Assembly: GCA_016713785.1 (NCBI GenBank)
Contig: JADJOM010000001.1
Coordinates: 620,001-684,000 of the forward strand
Direction of reading: 5' to 3'
DNA length: 64,000 nt
Origin: Gemmatimonadota bacterium
GTDB taxonomy: Bacteria > Gemmatimonadota > Gemmatimonadetes > Gemmatimonadales > GWC2-71-9
Shown here: positions 45,602 to 53,216 of the stretch, in pieces
Numbering within the stretch: position 1 is the first letter of the stretch
How the letters are laid out: each line of letters starts with the position of its first letter
Made by a program: the position numbers and the translations under genes
The notes under the pieces: generated by a model
What the model was told of the DNA's origin: nothing
The model's database searches: none
Seen by the model: the letters and a program-made list of their open reading frames with translations, nothing else

Positions 45602-46398
45602 GGCAGGTTGGCCAGCGCAATCCGCACGGCGGTGCTCTCGGCCACGGGCGCCGCGCTCGCCGGCCACTGGCCCCGCGCACCGGCGAGGATGGCGCCAAGC
45701 GAGCGGACGAGGGGCGCGGCAAGCGTCGGGGCGCCGCTCGAGTCCCAGCCCGCGAATCGCGATGCCGGCAGGGTGAACGGGCCGGCGAGCGGCTGGACCA
45801 CCTCCCCGGCGCTGACCGACCGCGCGCCAAGCCAGCCGCTGCCCAGTGAGGCGTAGAGTCGGGCCTGCATCACCTCGAAGAGGCGCAGTCCGATCCCGGG
45901 GGGCAGGGCATGCAGCGGGTGGGCCAGCGTATCGATGACCGTGCCCAGGGCCAGGGCCGCGGCTCCGCCGCAGGTGCTGTTCGTGACCGACGTGATGGGC
46001 AGGACCAGGGCGGCCGTGTCGGCCGCCCGCGGGTCGTCCGGGGCGAGGGGCAGCCAGACGCTGTCGCGGCCGGGCTGGGGCATCCGGTCGGCCCGCAGGC
46101 TCGCGCGCAGCAGGCGTACCTCGTCCGCTCGCACCTGGCAGGCCGCGGCGAGGCCACGGGTGGCGCGGTAGCGGAGCGACTCGGGCGCCGCCTGCAGCAG
46201 GTCCCCCGGGCCGAGATCCGCGAGTTCGGCGTGCAGGAACCCGGCGGCGGCGTCGAAGCCAGCATGGAGCCGTGCGCGTTCCTCGTGGCTCCGTGCCACC
46301 CGTTCCGCCGCGAGCCCGGTCCGGGCCAGCAGCGCGCCCACGAGCCCGAACAACACGAGCGCCACGAGCAGCTCGGCCAGGGTGACGCCGCGCCTCAC
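45598..46398 (-). CDS. PilW-like minor prepilin
   Basis: 266 residues from a GTG at 46398 that overlaps the stop of the previous gene (GTGA). The N-terminus RRGVTLAELLVALVLFGLVGALL has the prepilin cleavage Gly, then VTLAE with Glu5 and a hydrophobic helix. The rest is Ala/Leu-rich and has a PilW-like length and composition. Minor prepilins prime pilus assembly and can form the tip. The first start in the frame lies far upstream, but sequence there is not coding-like. Confidence 0.7.
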   Translation of the reverse strand: MRRGVTLAELLVALVLFGLVGALLARTGLAAERVARSHEERARLHAGFDAAAGFLHAELADLGPGDLLQAAPESLRYRATRGLAAACQVRADEVRLLRASLRADRMPQPGRDSVWLPLAPDDPRAADTAALVLPITSVTNSTCGGAAALALGTVIDTLAHPLHALPPGIGLRLFEVMQARLYASLGSGWLGARSVSAGEVVQPLAGPFTLPASRFAGWDSSGAPTLAAPLVRSLGAILAGARGQWPASAAPVAESTAVRIALANLP

Positions 46399-46766
46399 CG
46401 GCACCGGAGGAAACTCCGGAGGGTGTCGGTGCGCGGGCCAGCCGGGCCCCGGTAGCTGAGCAGCAGCTGCACGGTCACCCCGCCGCCCCCACCCACCGGC
46501 GCCAGGAGAATGGTGGCCTGCTCCCCGCCGGGACCGGCCCGGCTGGGGGTCGGGAGCGCGGCACACGGGGTCATGCCCTGCCGCGCCGCCACCACGAGCT
46601 CCGCGAGGGCGGAGGCGGCCGTCCGGGCCGCCTCCGCCTGGTGGCCGCCCATGGCGGTGGCGCGCAGCCCGCTGGCCAGCCCGCCCGCCGCGCCCAGGGC
46701 GCCGATGGCAAAGAGCACCAGGGCGAGCAGCACTTCGATGGTGGTCAGACCTGTGGGGGTGCCCAT
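46395..46766 (-). CDS. PilV/GspI-like minor prepilin
   Basis: 123 residues with the class III signal MGTPTG, cleavage before LTTIEVLLALVLFAIGALGAAGG, and Glu at mature position 5. The remainder is short with two cysteines (TPCAA, FLRCR). It starts 88 bases after the terminator of the upstream pilA copy, so the three minor prepilin genes form their own unit, read by a weak local promoter or by read-through. Confidence 0.72.
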   Translation of the reverse strand: MGTPTGLTTIEVLLALVLFAIGALGAAGGLASGLRATAMGGHQAEAARTAASALAELVVAARQGMTPCAALPTPSRAGPGGEQATILLAPVGGGGGVTVQLLLSYRGPAGPRTDTLRSFLRCR

Positions 46767-46854
46767 GCGCGGCCGCCGGGAAGAGGACGGGCCATCATAG
46801 GGTCACAGGCGCAGTGGTGTGGTGCCTTCCTGACGCGATACGGCACAAAAAGAT

Positions 46855-46888
46855 CGCGCGGGGCGGCCCCTGAGGACCGCCCCGCGCG
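46855..46888 (-). terminator. Rho-independent terminator after pilA copy 2
   Basis: Twelve-bp GC-rich stem (46855-46866 paired with 46877-46888), a 10-base loop, then on the minus strand ATCTTTTTG: a complete intrinsic terminator. It isolates the pilA copy from the minor prepilin genes. Confidence 0.8.
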
Positions 46889-46908
46889 AGGTTACGACGG
46901 GTCGCCGC

Positions 46909-47334
46909 TTACCAGCAGGCGGGCGAGCCTTCCTGGGTCACCGCGGCGTTCGGCGCATTCGCGGCCGGGCCGGTGAAGATGCCGCAGGTCGCGGGGCTGC
47001 CGGTCACGGCCGGGTTGGTCATCGTGGCCTTCCAGCCGGCGGCGTCGACGTACGTCAGGGCCAGCACGTTGCCGGTCGACGGGGTGAAGGTCACCTTGCC
47101 CGCGCCGCCGGTGCCGTTGGTCTGCGCGGCCGCGGTGGTGGCGCCGGCGTAGTCGTTGTTGTCCGAGAAGAAGGCTTCCTGCGCGGTGACCAGATTGCGC
47201 AGGTCCGACTTCATGGAGGCGACGATCGCCTTCTGCTTGGTGTTGGCGAACTTCGGGATCGCGATGGCGGCCAGGATGCCGATGATCACCACCACGATGA
47301 GAAGTTCGATCAGGGTGAAGCCCTTGCGATTCAT
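46909..47334 (-). CDS. pilA: Type IVa major pilin, copy 2
   Basis: 141 residues from the ATG at 47334, with GGAGA 4 bases upstream. It has the same signal and helix as copy 1 and an identical protein sequence except for three positions (Asp, Phe and Ala in place of Asn, Tyr and Gly). The two genes are also very similar at DNA level, including silent positions, which indicates recent duplication or gene conversion. It lies directly after pilR, with its own sigma-54 promoter at 47400-47414 and a terminator at 46855-46888. Confidence 0.95.
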   Translation of the reverse strand: MNRKGFTLIELLIVVVIIGILAAIAIPKFANTKQKAIVASMKSDLRNLVTAQEAFFSDNNDYAGATTAAAQTNGTGGAGKVTFTPSTGNVLALTYVDAAGWKATMTNPAVTGSPATCGIFTGPAANAPNAAVTQEGSPACW

Positions 47335-47399
47335 GGTATCTCCCACGGGTGCGGCGGCCCTGGTGGGCTCGCTGGTGAATAAGGTCGACTCAGGGGAGA

Positions 47400-47414
47400 G
47401 CAACCCACATACCA
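47400..47414 (-). promoter_or_regulatory. Sigma-54 promoter of pilA copy 2
   Basis: On the minus strand: TGGTAT, five bases, TTGC, with a 10-base GG-to-GC spacing. Four of six and four of four box positions match. It is about 66 bases upstream of the pilA ATG. Upstream blocks at 47445-47454 and 47500-47514 resemble those at the other pilA copy at the same distances. Confidence 0.72.
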
Positions 47415-47522
47415 CGCCGTTCATTTTATCCATCTCGTTTTGTGGCAACGACTTCCGCGCAGCGTCCAAGTGAAACACCCCCCGGGCAGGGCCGCAATCT
47501 GCCAGACTTTGCCGGGCCCGCT

Positions 47523-48902
47523 TCAGACCGGGGGGGCCTGTTGTTCCTCATATCGCGACAGTTTGCGGTACAGGGTGGAGGGGTCGATGCCCAGCACCTC
47601 GGCCGCCCGGGTCTTGTTCCCCCCCTCCGCCTGGAGCACGTACATGATGTACGCCCGCTCGATCACCTCGAGGGTCGGGTTGGGGTAGGAGCGCTCCGCC
47701 ACCAGCGGCTCCTTCTTGCGCCGGGTGATCCGTTCCGGCAGGGCGGCGTTGTCGATGGTGTCGCCCCGGGTGAGCACCCAGGCGTGTTCCAGCGCGTTCT
47801 CCAGCTCCCGGACGTTGCCCGGCCAGTCATACACCATCACCGCGTCGAGCGCCTCGGCGGCGAGCGCCTTGGGCTCGGCGTTGTTGTCGCTGGACAGCCG
47901 CTGCAGGAACGACTCGACCAGGAGCAGGATGTCCTCGCGCCGGTCGCGCAGGGGCGGGAGGTGGATGGTGATCACGTTGAGGCGGTAGAACAGGTCGGAG
48001 CGGAAGCGGCCGCGGCGGGCCTCCTCCTCGAGGTCGCGGTTGGTGGCCGCGATGATGCGCACATCCACCGGGATGGCCTCGGTGGCGCCGACGGGGATCG
48101 CCTCCCGCTCCTGCAGCACCCGGAGCAGCTTCACCTGGAGCGCGGGGGGCATCTCGCCCACCTCGTCGAGGAAGAAGCTCCCGCCCCGGGCGGCGGCGAA
48201 GAGGCCCTGCTTGTCGCGCACCGCGCCGGTGAACGACCCCTTCACGTGCCCGAACAGCTCGCTCTCCAGCAGGTTCTCCGGCAGCGCGCCGCAGTTGATG
48301 CTGAGGAAGGGGCCCTCGGTGCGGTTGGACATGTTGTGGATGAACTTGGCGATGACTTCCTTGCCGGTGCCGCTCTCGCCCTGGATGAGCACGGTCGAGT
48401 CGGTGGGCGAGACCTGCTCGGCCAGCTTGAGCACGTCGAGGAAGCGGCGCGACTTGCCGATGGGGCGCCCCACGCCGGCCTTGTCGCGGCGCTTGATCTC
48501 CTGCTTGAGGTGCTTGTTCTCCACCCGCACCGCGCGGTACTCGCAGGCGCGGCGCAGGATGGCCACCAGCTCGTCGTTGGCGAACGGCTTCTGGATGTAG
48601 TAGTAGGCGCCGGCGTTCACGGCGGCGATGGCGGTCTGCAGCGAGGCCTGCGCGGTCATGAGGATGACCGGCGTCATGGCGTCCTGCTCCCGGGCGGCGG
48701 CCAGGATGTCGAGCCCGGTGACCTGGGGCATCCGCACGTCGGTGAGGACGATGTCGTGGGTCCCGGCCTTGATCGCCTCCAGGCCCGCCTTCCCCCCCTG
48801 GGCCGTGGTGACCTCGAAGCCTTCCTTCTTGAGCAGGATCCGCAGGGTGTCCAGGATGCCGGACTCGTCGTCGATGACCAGCACCGAGGGCTTCTGACTC
48901 AT
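47523..48902 (-). CDS. pilR: PilR-like sigma-54 response regulator
   Basis: 459 residues. A complete receiver domain has acidic residues DDE (11-13), phospho-acceptor Asp55 (LTDVRMP) and Lys in QKPF. It is followed by the AAA+ domain with GESGTGKE, the GSFTGA loop and SFFLDEVGEM, and a Fis-type helix-turn-helix (AAEVLGIDPSTLYRKL). It should switch on sigma-54 promoters when phosphorylated by the coupled kinase. Its position between pilS and pilA and the sigma-54 boxes at both pilA genes support the PilR name. Confidence 0.92.
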   Translation of the reverse strand: MSQKPSVLVIDDESGILDTLRILLKKEGFEVTTAQGGKAGLEAIKAGTHDIVLTDVRMPQVTGLDILAAAREQDAMTPVILMTAQASLQTAIAAVNAGAYYYIQKPFANDELVAILRRACEYRAVRVENKHLKQEIKRRDKAGVGRPIGKSRRFLDVLKLAEQVSPTDSTVLIQGESGTGKEVIAKFIHNMSNRTEGPFLSINCGALPENLLESELFGHVKGSFTGAVRDKQGLFAAARGGSFFLDEVGEMPPALQVKLLRVLQEREAIPVGATEAIPVDVRIIAATNRDLEEEARRGRFRSDLFYRLNVITIHLPPLRDRREDILLLVESFLQRLSSDNNAEPKALAAEALDAVMVYDWPGNVRELENALEHAWVLTRGDTIDNAALPERITRRKKEPLVAERSYPNPTLEVIERAYIMYVLQAEGGNKTRAAEVLGIDPSTLYRKLSRYEEQQAPPV

Positions 48903-50557
48903 GCCGCTTCCTCCGTGGAGCGTCGGGCGGGAAAGAAGATGGTAAAGGTAGTGCCCTGCCCCGGGGCCGTGTCCACCAGCACCATGCCGCGGTGGGCCTC
49001 GACGGCCCGCTGCACGATCGCCAGGCCCAGCCCGGTGCCGCCCACCCGCCCGGTGACGAAGGGCTCGAACAGCCGGTCGCGGAGTTCCTCCGGGATCCCG
49101 GGGCCGTCGTCGCGGACCTCGAGGCAGACCGGCTGCTCGATGCTGCAGCCGCCGGGCAGCTCCGCCAGCTTGGCGGGGCGGGTGGTGACGTGGATGACGG
49201 TGGGACCGCGGGCCGCCTGGACGGCGTTGAGGACCAGGTTGGCCACCACCCGGTGCAGCAGGTCCTCGTCACCGTCGAGCACGGTGCGGGCGCCCTGCAC
49301 CCGGATCTCGACGTCGGGGCGGCAGTCGGGGTGCTCACGCACCAGCCGGGCGGCGGCGGTGACCACCGCCTGCAGGTCCACCGGCACGAACTCGGTGGCG
49401 CGCACCCGGGCAAAGTCCAGGAACTCCGAGAGCAGACGGGAGAGCCGGTCGCTTTCCCGCACGATCAGCTGGGCCAGGTAGCGGTCATCCTCGTCGCCGT
49501 GGGCGGACCGGGCCAGCTGCTCCACGCTGGAGCGGATCGAGGCGAGCGGGTTGCGGATCTCGTGCGCCAGCGAGGCGGAGAGTGCCGCGACCGCCTCCAG
49601 CCGCTCGGCGCGGAGGTTGAGCTCGTTGAGCTTCTTGAGGTCGGAGATGTCGGTGAAGATGGCGGTGACGGAGGGGCGGCCGTCGCTGTCGCGCTCGAAG
49701 GTGGTGGTGGAGAGGCCGATCGGGAAGATCCGGCCGTCCTCGTGCAGCACCGTGCCCTCGCCCCGGCTCACCTTGCGCCCGTGCCGGATGGCGGCGACGA
49801 TCGCGGCCCAGAGCTCGGGGGAGCGGAGCTTGAGCTTGTCGAGCACCGGCAGGCCGATCACGCTCTCGCCGTCGATCTGCAGCAGCCGCTCGGCCATCGG
49901 GTTGATGAACGCGAGGCGGCCGGCGTCGTCGACGGTCATGACACCGGAGCGGATGTTGCGCAGGATGTCGTCGGCCTCGAGCCGCACCCGGCGGAGCTCG
50001 CTCGCCAGCGACTCCCGCTCCTCCCCGGCGGCGCGCAGCCGGCCGGCGAGGGCGCCCACCAGCACGTAGGCGGTGACGAAGACGCCCACCTGGGCCCAGA
50101 ACGCGAACCCGGGGCGGCCCGGCTCGGGGAGCATGCTGGCCACGAAGTAGCCCAGGACGATTGCGAAGGCCACCACCAGCCCGCCGCTGAACGACATGAG
50201 CAGCGCGTAGACCGCGAGCACCAGGATATAGAGCGAGGGGACGCCGCTCGCGGGCCCGGCGCCGTGCACCAGCGCGGTGATGACCACGACGTCGGCGGAG
50301 GCCTGCAGGCCATGGAAGACGTCGCCCGCGGCGGCGGCGGGACGCCGCAGCACCCAGGTGGCGTAGAGGGCGAGCACCACGGCGTAGGCGGCGGTGCCGG
50401 CGGCGAGCCCGGTCATGCCGGGCTGCTCTGCCCAGCTGCCCAGCGCCAGGACCAGCAGGACGCTGACGGCCACCAGCCGCCCGCCCAGCACCCACCAGAG
50501 GAGGGTGCGCGGGTTGGGCAGGGCGCGCTGCGCGGTGAGGAGCGAGGGTGGGGTCAT
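48899..50557 (-). CDS. pilS: PilS-like sensor histidine kinase
   Basis: 552 residues from the ATG at 50557. Five or six membrane helices in the first 190 residues are followed by a PAS domain (RNIRSGVMTVDDAGRLAFIN), the H-box ASLAHEIRNPLASIRSS, the N-box NLVLNAVQAA, and G-boxes DDGPGIPEE and GTGLGLAIV. It phosphorylates PilR. It overlaps pilR by 4 bases, ensuring paired expression. In Pseudomonas the PilS membrane helices sense pilin in the membrane; the same feedback is plausible here. Confidence 0.9.
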   Translation of the reverse strand: MTPPSLLTAQRALPNPRTLLWWVLGGRLVAVSVLLVLALGSWAEQPGMTGLAAGTAAYAVVLALYATWVLRRPAAAAGDVFHGLQASADVVVITALVHGAGPASGVPSLYILVLAVYALLMSFSGGLVVAFAIVLGYFVASMLPEPGRPGFAFWAQVGVFVTAYVLVGALAGRLRAAGEERESLASELRRVRLEADDILRNIRSGVMTVDDAGRLAFINPMAERLLQIDGESVIGLPVLDKLKLRSPELWAAIVAAIRHGRKVSRGEGTVLHEDGRIFPIGLSTTTFERDSDGRPSVTAIFTDISDLKKLNELNLRAERLEAVAALSASLAHEIRNPLASIRSSVEQLARSAHGDEDDRYLAQLIVRESDRLSRLLSEFLDFARVRATEFVPVDLQAVVTAAARLVREHPDCRPDVEIRVQGARTVLDGDEDLLHRVVANLVLNAVQAARGPTVIHVTTRPAKLAELPGGCSIEQPVCLEVRDDGPGIPEELRDRLFEPFVTGRVGGTGLGLAIVQRAVEAHRGMVLVDTAPGQGTTFTIFFPARRSTEEAA

Positions 50558-50609
50558 GGGGTAGCGGGGAAAGGTAGCAGCAGCCCCGCGGCACCTGCTA
50601 CCTTGCCGC

Positions 50610-51587
50610 ATGACGTGGACCGTCTACCTGGTGCGCTGCGCGGACCGCTCGCTCTACACCGGGATCGCCCGCGACCCCGCGCGGCGGCTCGCGGCGCACA
50701 ACGCCGGGCGGGGCGCGGCCTACACCCGCGCGCGGCGCCCGGTGCGCCTGGTGTACCAGGAGGCGGCCCGCGACCGCCCCGCGGCGCTCCGCCGCGAGTG
50801 GGCGCTCAAGCAACTCTCCCGCCCGGAGAAGGAAGCGCTGCTCATGCGACCCGCCCCCGCCCTCACCGCCCGGTTCACCGGCTTCCGGCCCGCCGCCCTC
50901 ACCTTTCTGCGGCAGCTCGCGCGGCACAACACGCGGCCCTGGTTCGAGGCGCATCGCGCCGTCTACGAGACCGAGGTCCGCGACCCGATGCGGGCCCTGG
51001 TCGAGGAGGTGGACGTGCACCTGGCGCAGGTGGCCCCCGAGATCACCGGCGACCCGAAGCGGTCGGTGTTCCGGATCCACCGCGACGTCCGGTTTTCCCG
51101 GGACAAGTCGCCGTACAAGACCCACGCCGCCTGCTGGTTCTACCACGCCGATGCCGGCAAGGGCGTGGGCAGCGAAGCGCAGGGGGGCGGGGCGGGCTTC
51201 TACTTTCACTTTGCCCCGGGGGAGTTCTTCCTGGGGGCCGGCATCTGGATGCCGCCCCGCCCCGCGCTCGCGCGGCTGCGCGAGGCGCTCAGCGATGACC
51301 AGGAGGGCTTCGAGGCAATCGTCCTCGCGCCCGCCTTCCGCCGCCGGTTCGGCGTGCTCGACACCGAGGCGATGCTCACCCGCCTGCCACGCGGCGTGAA
51401 GCCCGACCATCCGGCGGCGCGCTGGCTGCGGCACCAGTCGTTCACGGTGGGACGGGCGCTCACCGAGTCGACGGCCCGCTCCCCCCGCCTGCCCGGCACG
51501 CTGGCCCGTGACTTCGCCGCCCTGACGCCCTTCATCCGCTGGCTCAACGGGGCACTGGGCTACGCCTCCCGCACCCGGCGGTACTGA
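50610..51587 (+). CDS. Fusion of GIY-YIG nuclease domain (UPF0213) with DUF2461 domain
   Basis: 325 residues in one uninterrupted frame. Residues 1-78 form a complete GIY-YIG domain (YLVRCADRSLYTGIARD, REWALKQLSRPEKEALL), the size of a stand-alone UPF0213 protein. From about residue 88 the sequence is DUF2461/TIGR02453 (FTGFRPAALTFLRQLARHNTRPWFEAHR, RFSRDKSPYKTHA, GAGFYFHFAPGEFFLGAG). These are normally separate genes. An internal Met at 50844 could start the second part alone. UPF0213 is linked to DNA repair; the function of DUF2461 is not established. The fusion could also come from a lost stop codon. Confidence 0.82.
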   Translation: MTWTVYLVRCADRSLYTGIARDPARRLAAHNAGRGAAYTRARRPVRLVYQEAARDRPAALRREWALKQLSRPEKEALLMRPAPALTARFTGFRPAALTFLRQLARHNTRPWFEAHRAVYETEVRDPMRALVEEVDVHLAQVAPEITGDPKRSVFRIHRDVRFSRDKSPYKTHAACWFYHADAGKGVGSEAQGGGAGFYFHFAPGEFFLGAGIWMPPRPALARLREALSDDQEGFEAIVLAPAFRRRFGVLDTEAMLTRLPRGVKPDHPAARWLRHQSFTVGRALTESTARSPRLPGTLARDFAALTPFIRWLNGALGYASRTRRY

Positions 51588-51962
51588 GTGACGCTGCTGG
51601 CCGGGTTCGGGCGGGCGCTCCGGCTCCGCTGCCCCGCGTGCGGCGGGCATCCGCTGTTCCGCGGCTGGCTCCGCATGGTGGAGCGCTGCCCCCGCTGCGG
51701 GCTGCGCACCGAGCGGGGGGAGCAGGGCTACGTGGTGGGGGCCTACATGTTCAACATCATGGCCGCCGAGCTCATCTGGGCGGCGCTGTTCCTGGCCGCC
51801 GTGTGGGCCACCTGGCCCGCGCCCCCCTGGGACGCGCTCACCTGGGGCGGCGGGGCGCTCATGCTCGCCATGCCCTTCCTCTGTTATCCGTTCAGCAAGA
51901 CGGTCTTCCTGGCCTTTGACCTTGCCTTCCGGCCGCCGACCGACACCGGAGACGCGCCATGA
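51588..51962 (+). CDS. DUF983 membrane protein
   Basis: 124 residues from a GTG that directly follows the stop of the fusion gene. Two CPxCG knuckles (CPACGGHPLFRG and CPRCGLRTERGEQGYVVG) are followed by two membrane helices, the DUF983 layout. The family is small, inner-membrane and of unknown role; it is found near cytochrome oxidase genes in some proteobacteria, but no such genes are here. Confidence 0.8.
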   Translation: MTLLAGFGRALRLRCPACGGHPLFRGWLRMVERCPRCGLRTERGEQGYVVGAYMFNIMAAELIWAALFLAAVWATWPAPPWDALTWGGGALMLAMPFLCYPFSKTVFLAFDLAFRPPTDTGDAP

Positions 51963-52360
51963 CCGACCCGCGGGTGCGGCTGGACAAGTGGCTGTGGGCG
52001 GCGCGGTTCTACAAGACCCGCGCGCTCGCCGCCGAAGCCATCGATGGCGGCAAGGTGCACGTCAATGGCGAGCGGGTGAAGCGCGCCAAGCTGGTGCAGC
52101 CGGGGGACCGCGTCGAGCTCCGGCTGGCGCCGTACGAGCATGTGCTGGTGGTGAAGGGGGTGTCGGAGCGGCGGGGCCCCGCCAAGGAGGCGGTGCTGCT
52201 GTACGAGGAGACCCCGGAGAGCATCGCGGCCCGGGAGCGGGTGGCCTTCCAGCTCAAGGCGGCCCACGTGCTGTTCGTGCCGGAAACGAACGAGCGCCCC
52301 ACCAAGCGCGACCGGCGGCGCCTGGAGCAGTTCAAGAAGGACACCGGGTGGGAGGGGTAG
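51959..52360 (+). CDS. hslR: S4-domain RNA-binding protein, Hsp15 (HslR) family
   Basis: 133 residues. The S4 domain (RLDKWLWAARFYKTRALAAEAIDGGKVHVNGERVKRAK) and the C-terminal basic helix (RPTKRDRRRLEQFKK) match Hsp15, which binds stalled 50S subunits that still carry peptidyl-tRNA. The ATG overlaps the DUF983 stop by 4 bases. It is followed by octamer repeats. Confidence 0.88.
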   Translation: MTDPRVRLDKWLWAARFYKTRALAAEAIDGGKVHVNGERVKRAKLVQPGDRVELRLAPYEHVLVVKGVSERRGPAKEAVLLYEETPESIAARERVAFQLKAAHVLFVPETNERPTKRDRRRLEQFKKDTGWEG

Positions 52361-52391
52361 CGGTAGCGGTAAGGCGGTAAGGCGGTAGGGT
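52356..52391. repeat. Octamer repeat after hslR
   Basis: Two hexamers (GGTAGC) followed by three octamers (GGTAAGGC twice, GGTAGGGT) on the plus strand, starting at the hslR stop codon. They are variants of the GGTAGGGC unit seen at 28754. Confidence 0.6.
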
Positions 52392-52400
52392 AATGGTGGC

Positions 52401-52428
52401 TCAAGTTCTGGAGGGGCTCAACCGATAC
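52401..52428 (+). promoter_or_regulatory. Flagellar sigma-28-like promoter
   Basis: TCAAGTTC (52401-52408), a 12-base gap, then ACCGATAC (52421-52428). This resembles the FliA promoter (TAAAGTTT, 11 bases, GCCGATAA), with six of eight -35 and six of eight -10 positions matching. It is about 70 bases upstream of the flagellar-rod-like gene, which gives it meaning. Confidence 0.45.
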
Positions 52429-52499
52429 CCTGTACTAGCGGCCCCGGGCCCACGGATGGCCCCCAGACCCGCCGCCCGCCAGCAGCACGGAGATCCCCC

Positions 52500-52799
52500 A
52501 TGTCCGTCTCTGGTACCGCCATCTCGTCGGCGCTCAACGCGCTGAAGATGTACAGCCGCCAGGTGGACCGCGCGGCGCAGACCATCGCCACCGCCGGCCT
52601 GGGCGAGCTGACCCCCGAAGGGGAGCCGGCTCCCGACGCGCCGGTGCCCGCGGCCACCTCCGGTGCCGCCCTGGACCTCAGCGCCGCCATGACCAGCATG
52701 ATGATCGCCCAGCGGGCGTTCTCGGCCCAGCTCCGGGTGCTCAAGACCGCCGACCAGATGCTGCAGGACACGGTCGAGACGCTGGGCCCGCGGCGCTAG
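52500..52799 (+). CDS. Small flagellar basal-body-rod-like protein (FlgC-like)
   Basis: 99 residues. The N-terminus (SGTAISSALNALKMYSRQVDRAAQTIATAG) resembles the rod/hook N-terminal coiled-coil segment ('ANNIAN' region), and the C-terminus (SAAMTSMMIAQRAFSAQLRVLKTADQMLQDTVETL) is typical of the FlgC/FlgG C-terminal helix. The middle is short, so it would be a minimal rod protein. No other flagellar gene is in the window. The upstream FliA-like promoter suggests it is expressed with flagella. The alternative is an exported helical protein unrelated to motility. Confidence 0.62.
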   Translation: MSVSGTAISSALNALKMYSRQVDRAAQTIATAGLGELTPEGEPAPDAPVPAATSGAALDLSAAMTSMMIAQRAFSAQLRVLKTADQMLQDTVETLGPRR

Positions 52800-52815
52800 G
52801 CGCCCGCGCCCCCGC

Positions 52816-53205
52816 CTAGGGGTCGACGATCACCTGGGCGGTCATGCCGGGATGCAGGTCGCAGTGGTAGTCATAGGTCCCCGCGGCCGCGAAGGTCGCG
52901 GTATAGGTGCCTTCCGGGTCGAGCTGGCCCGAGTCCCAGGCGCCGCCGTCCGCGGTGGCGGTGTGGGGCGTGCCGTCCGTTTCGCAATTGACCCAGGTGA
53001 TCTTCCCGCCGGCGCCCACGTGCACCGGCGTCTGCCGGAAGGCGAATCCCTCGATGGCCACGAGCACCGAGCCGAACTGGCCGGGGTCGAGCGCCACCCG
53101 GCAGGCGCCGCCGGAGGGGCCCGTGGCCCCGCGTTCGCTGTAGCAGGCCAGCGAGAGCGCCACCGCGCCCAGCCCGACCAGCCCGCCGCCGAGTCTCCAG
53201 AGCAT
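52816..53205 (-). CDS. Plastocyanin-like cupredoxin lipoprotein
   Basis: 129 residues from the ATG at 53205, which has AGGAGA 6 bases upstream. The signal ends in LSLACYS, a lipobox. The cupredoxin domain has all four copper ligands in order: His in PHTATADG, then Cys, His and Met in YDYHCDLHPGMTAQV. It should carry electrons at the membrane surface in the periplasm. It lies 11 bases after a larger gene whose C-terminus is also a cupredoxin, so the two are probably co-transcribed and may exchange electrons. Confidence 0.85.
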   Translation of the reverse strand: MLWRLGGGLVGLGAVALSLACYSERGATGPSGGACRVALDPGQFGSVLVAIEGFAFRQTPVHVGAGGKITWVNCETDGTPHTATADGGAWDSGQLDPEGTYTATFAAAGTYDYHCDLHPGMTAQVIVDP

Positions 53206-53216
53206 CGCGTGTCTCC

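Noticed and set aside
47442..51298. Very long plus-strand frames opposite pilR and pilS
   Set aside because: The minus strand encodes clear regulator and kinase domains; the plus-strand products are His/Gly/Val-rich and lack motifs.
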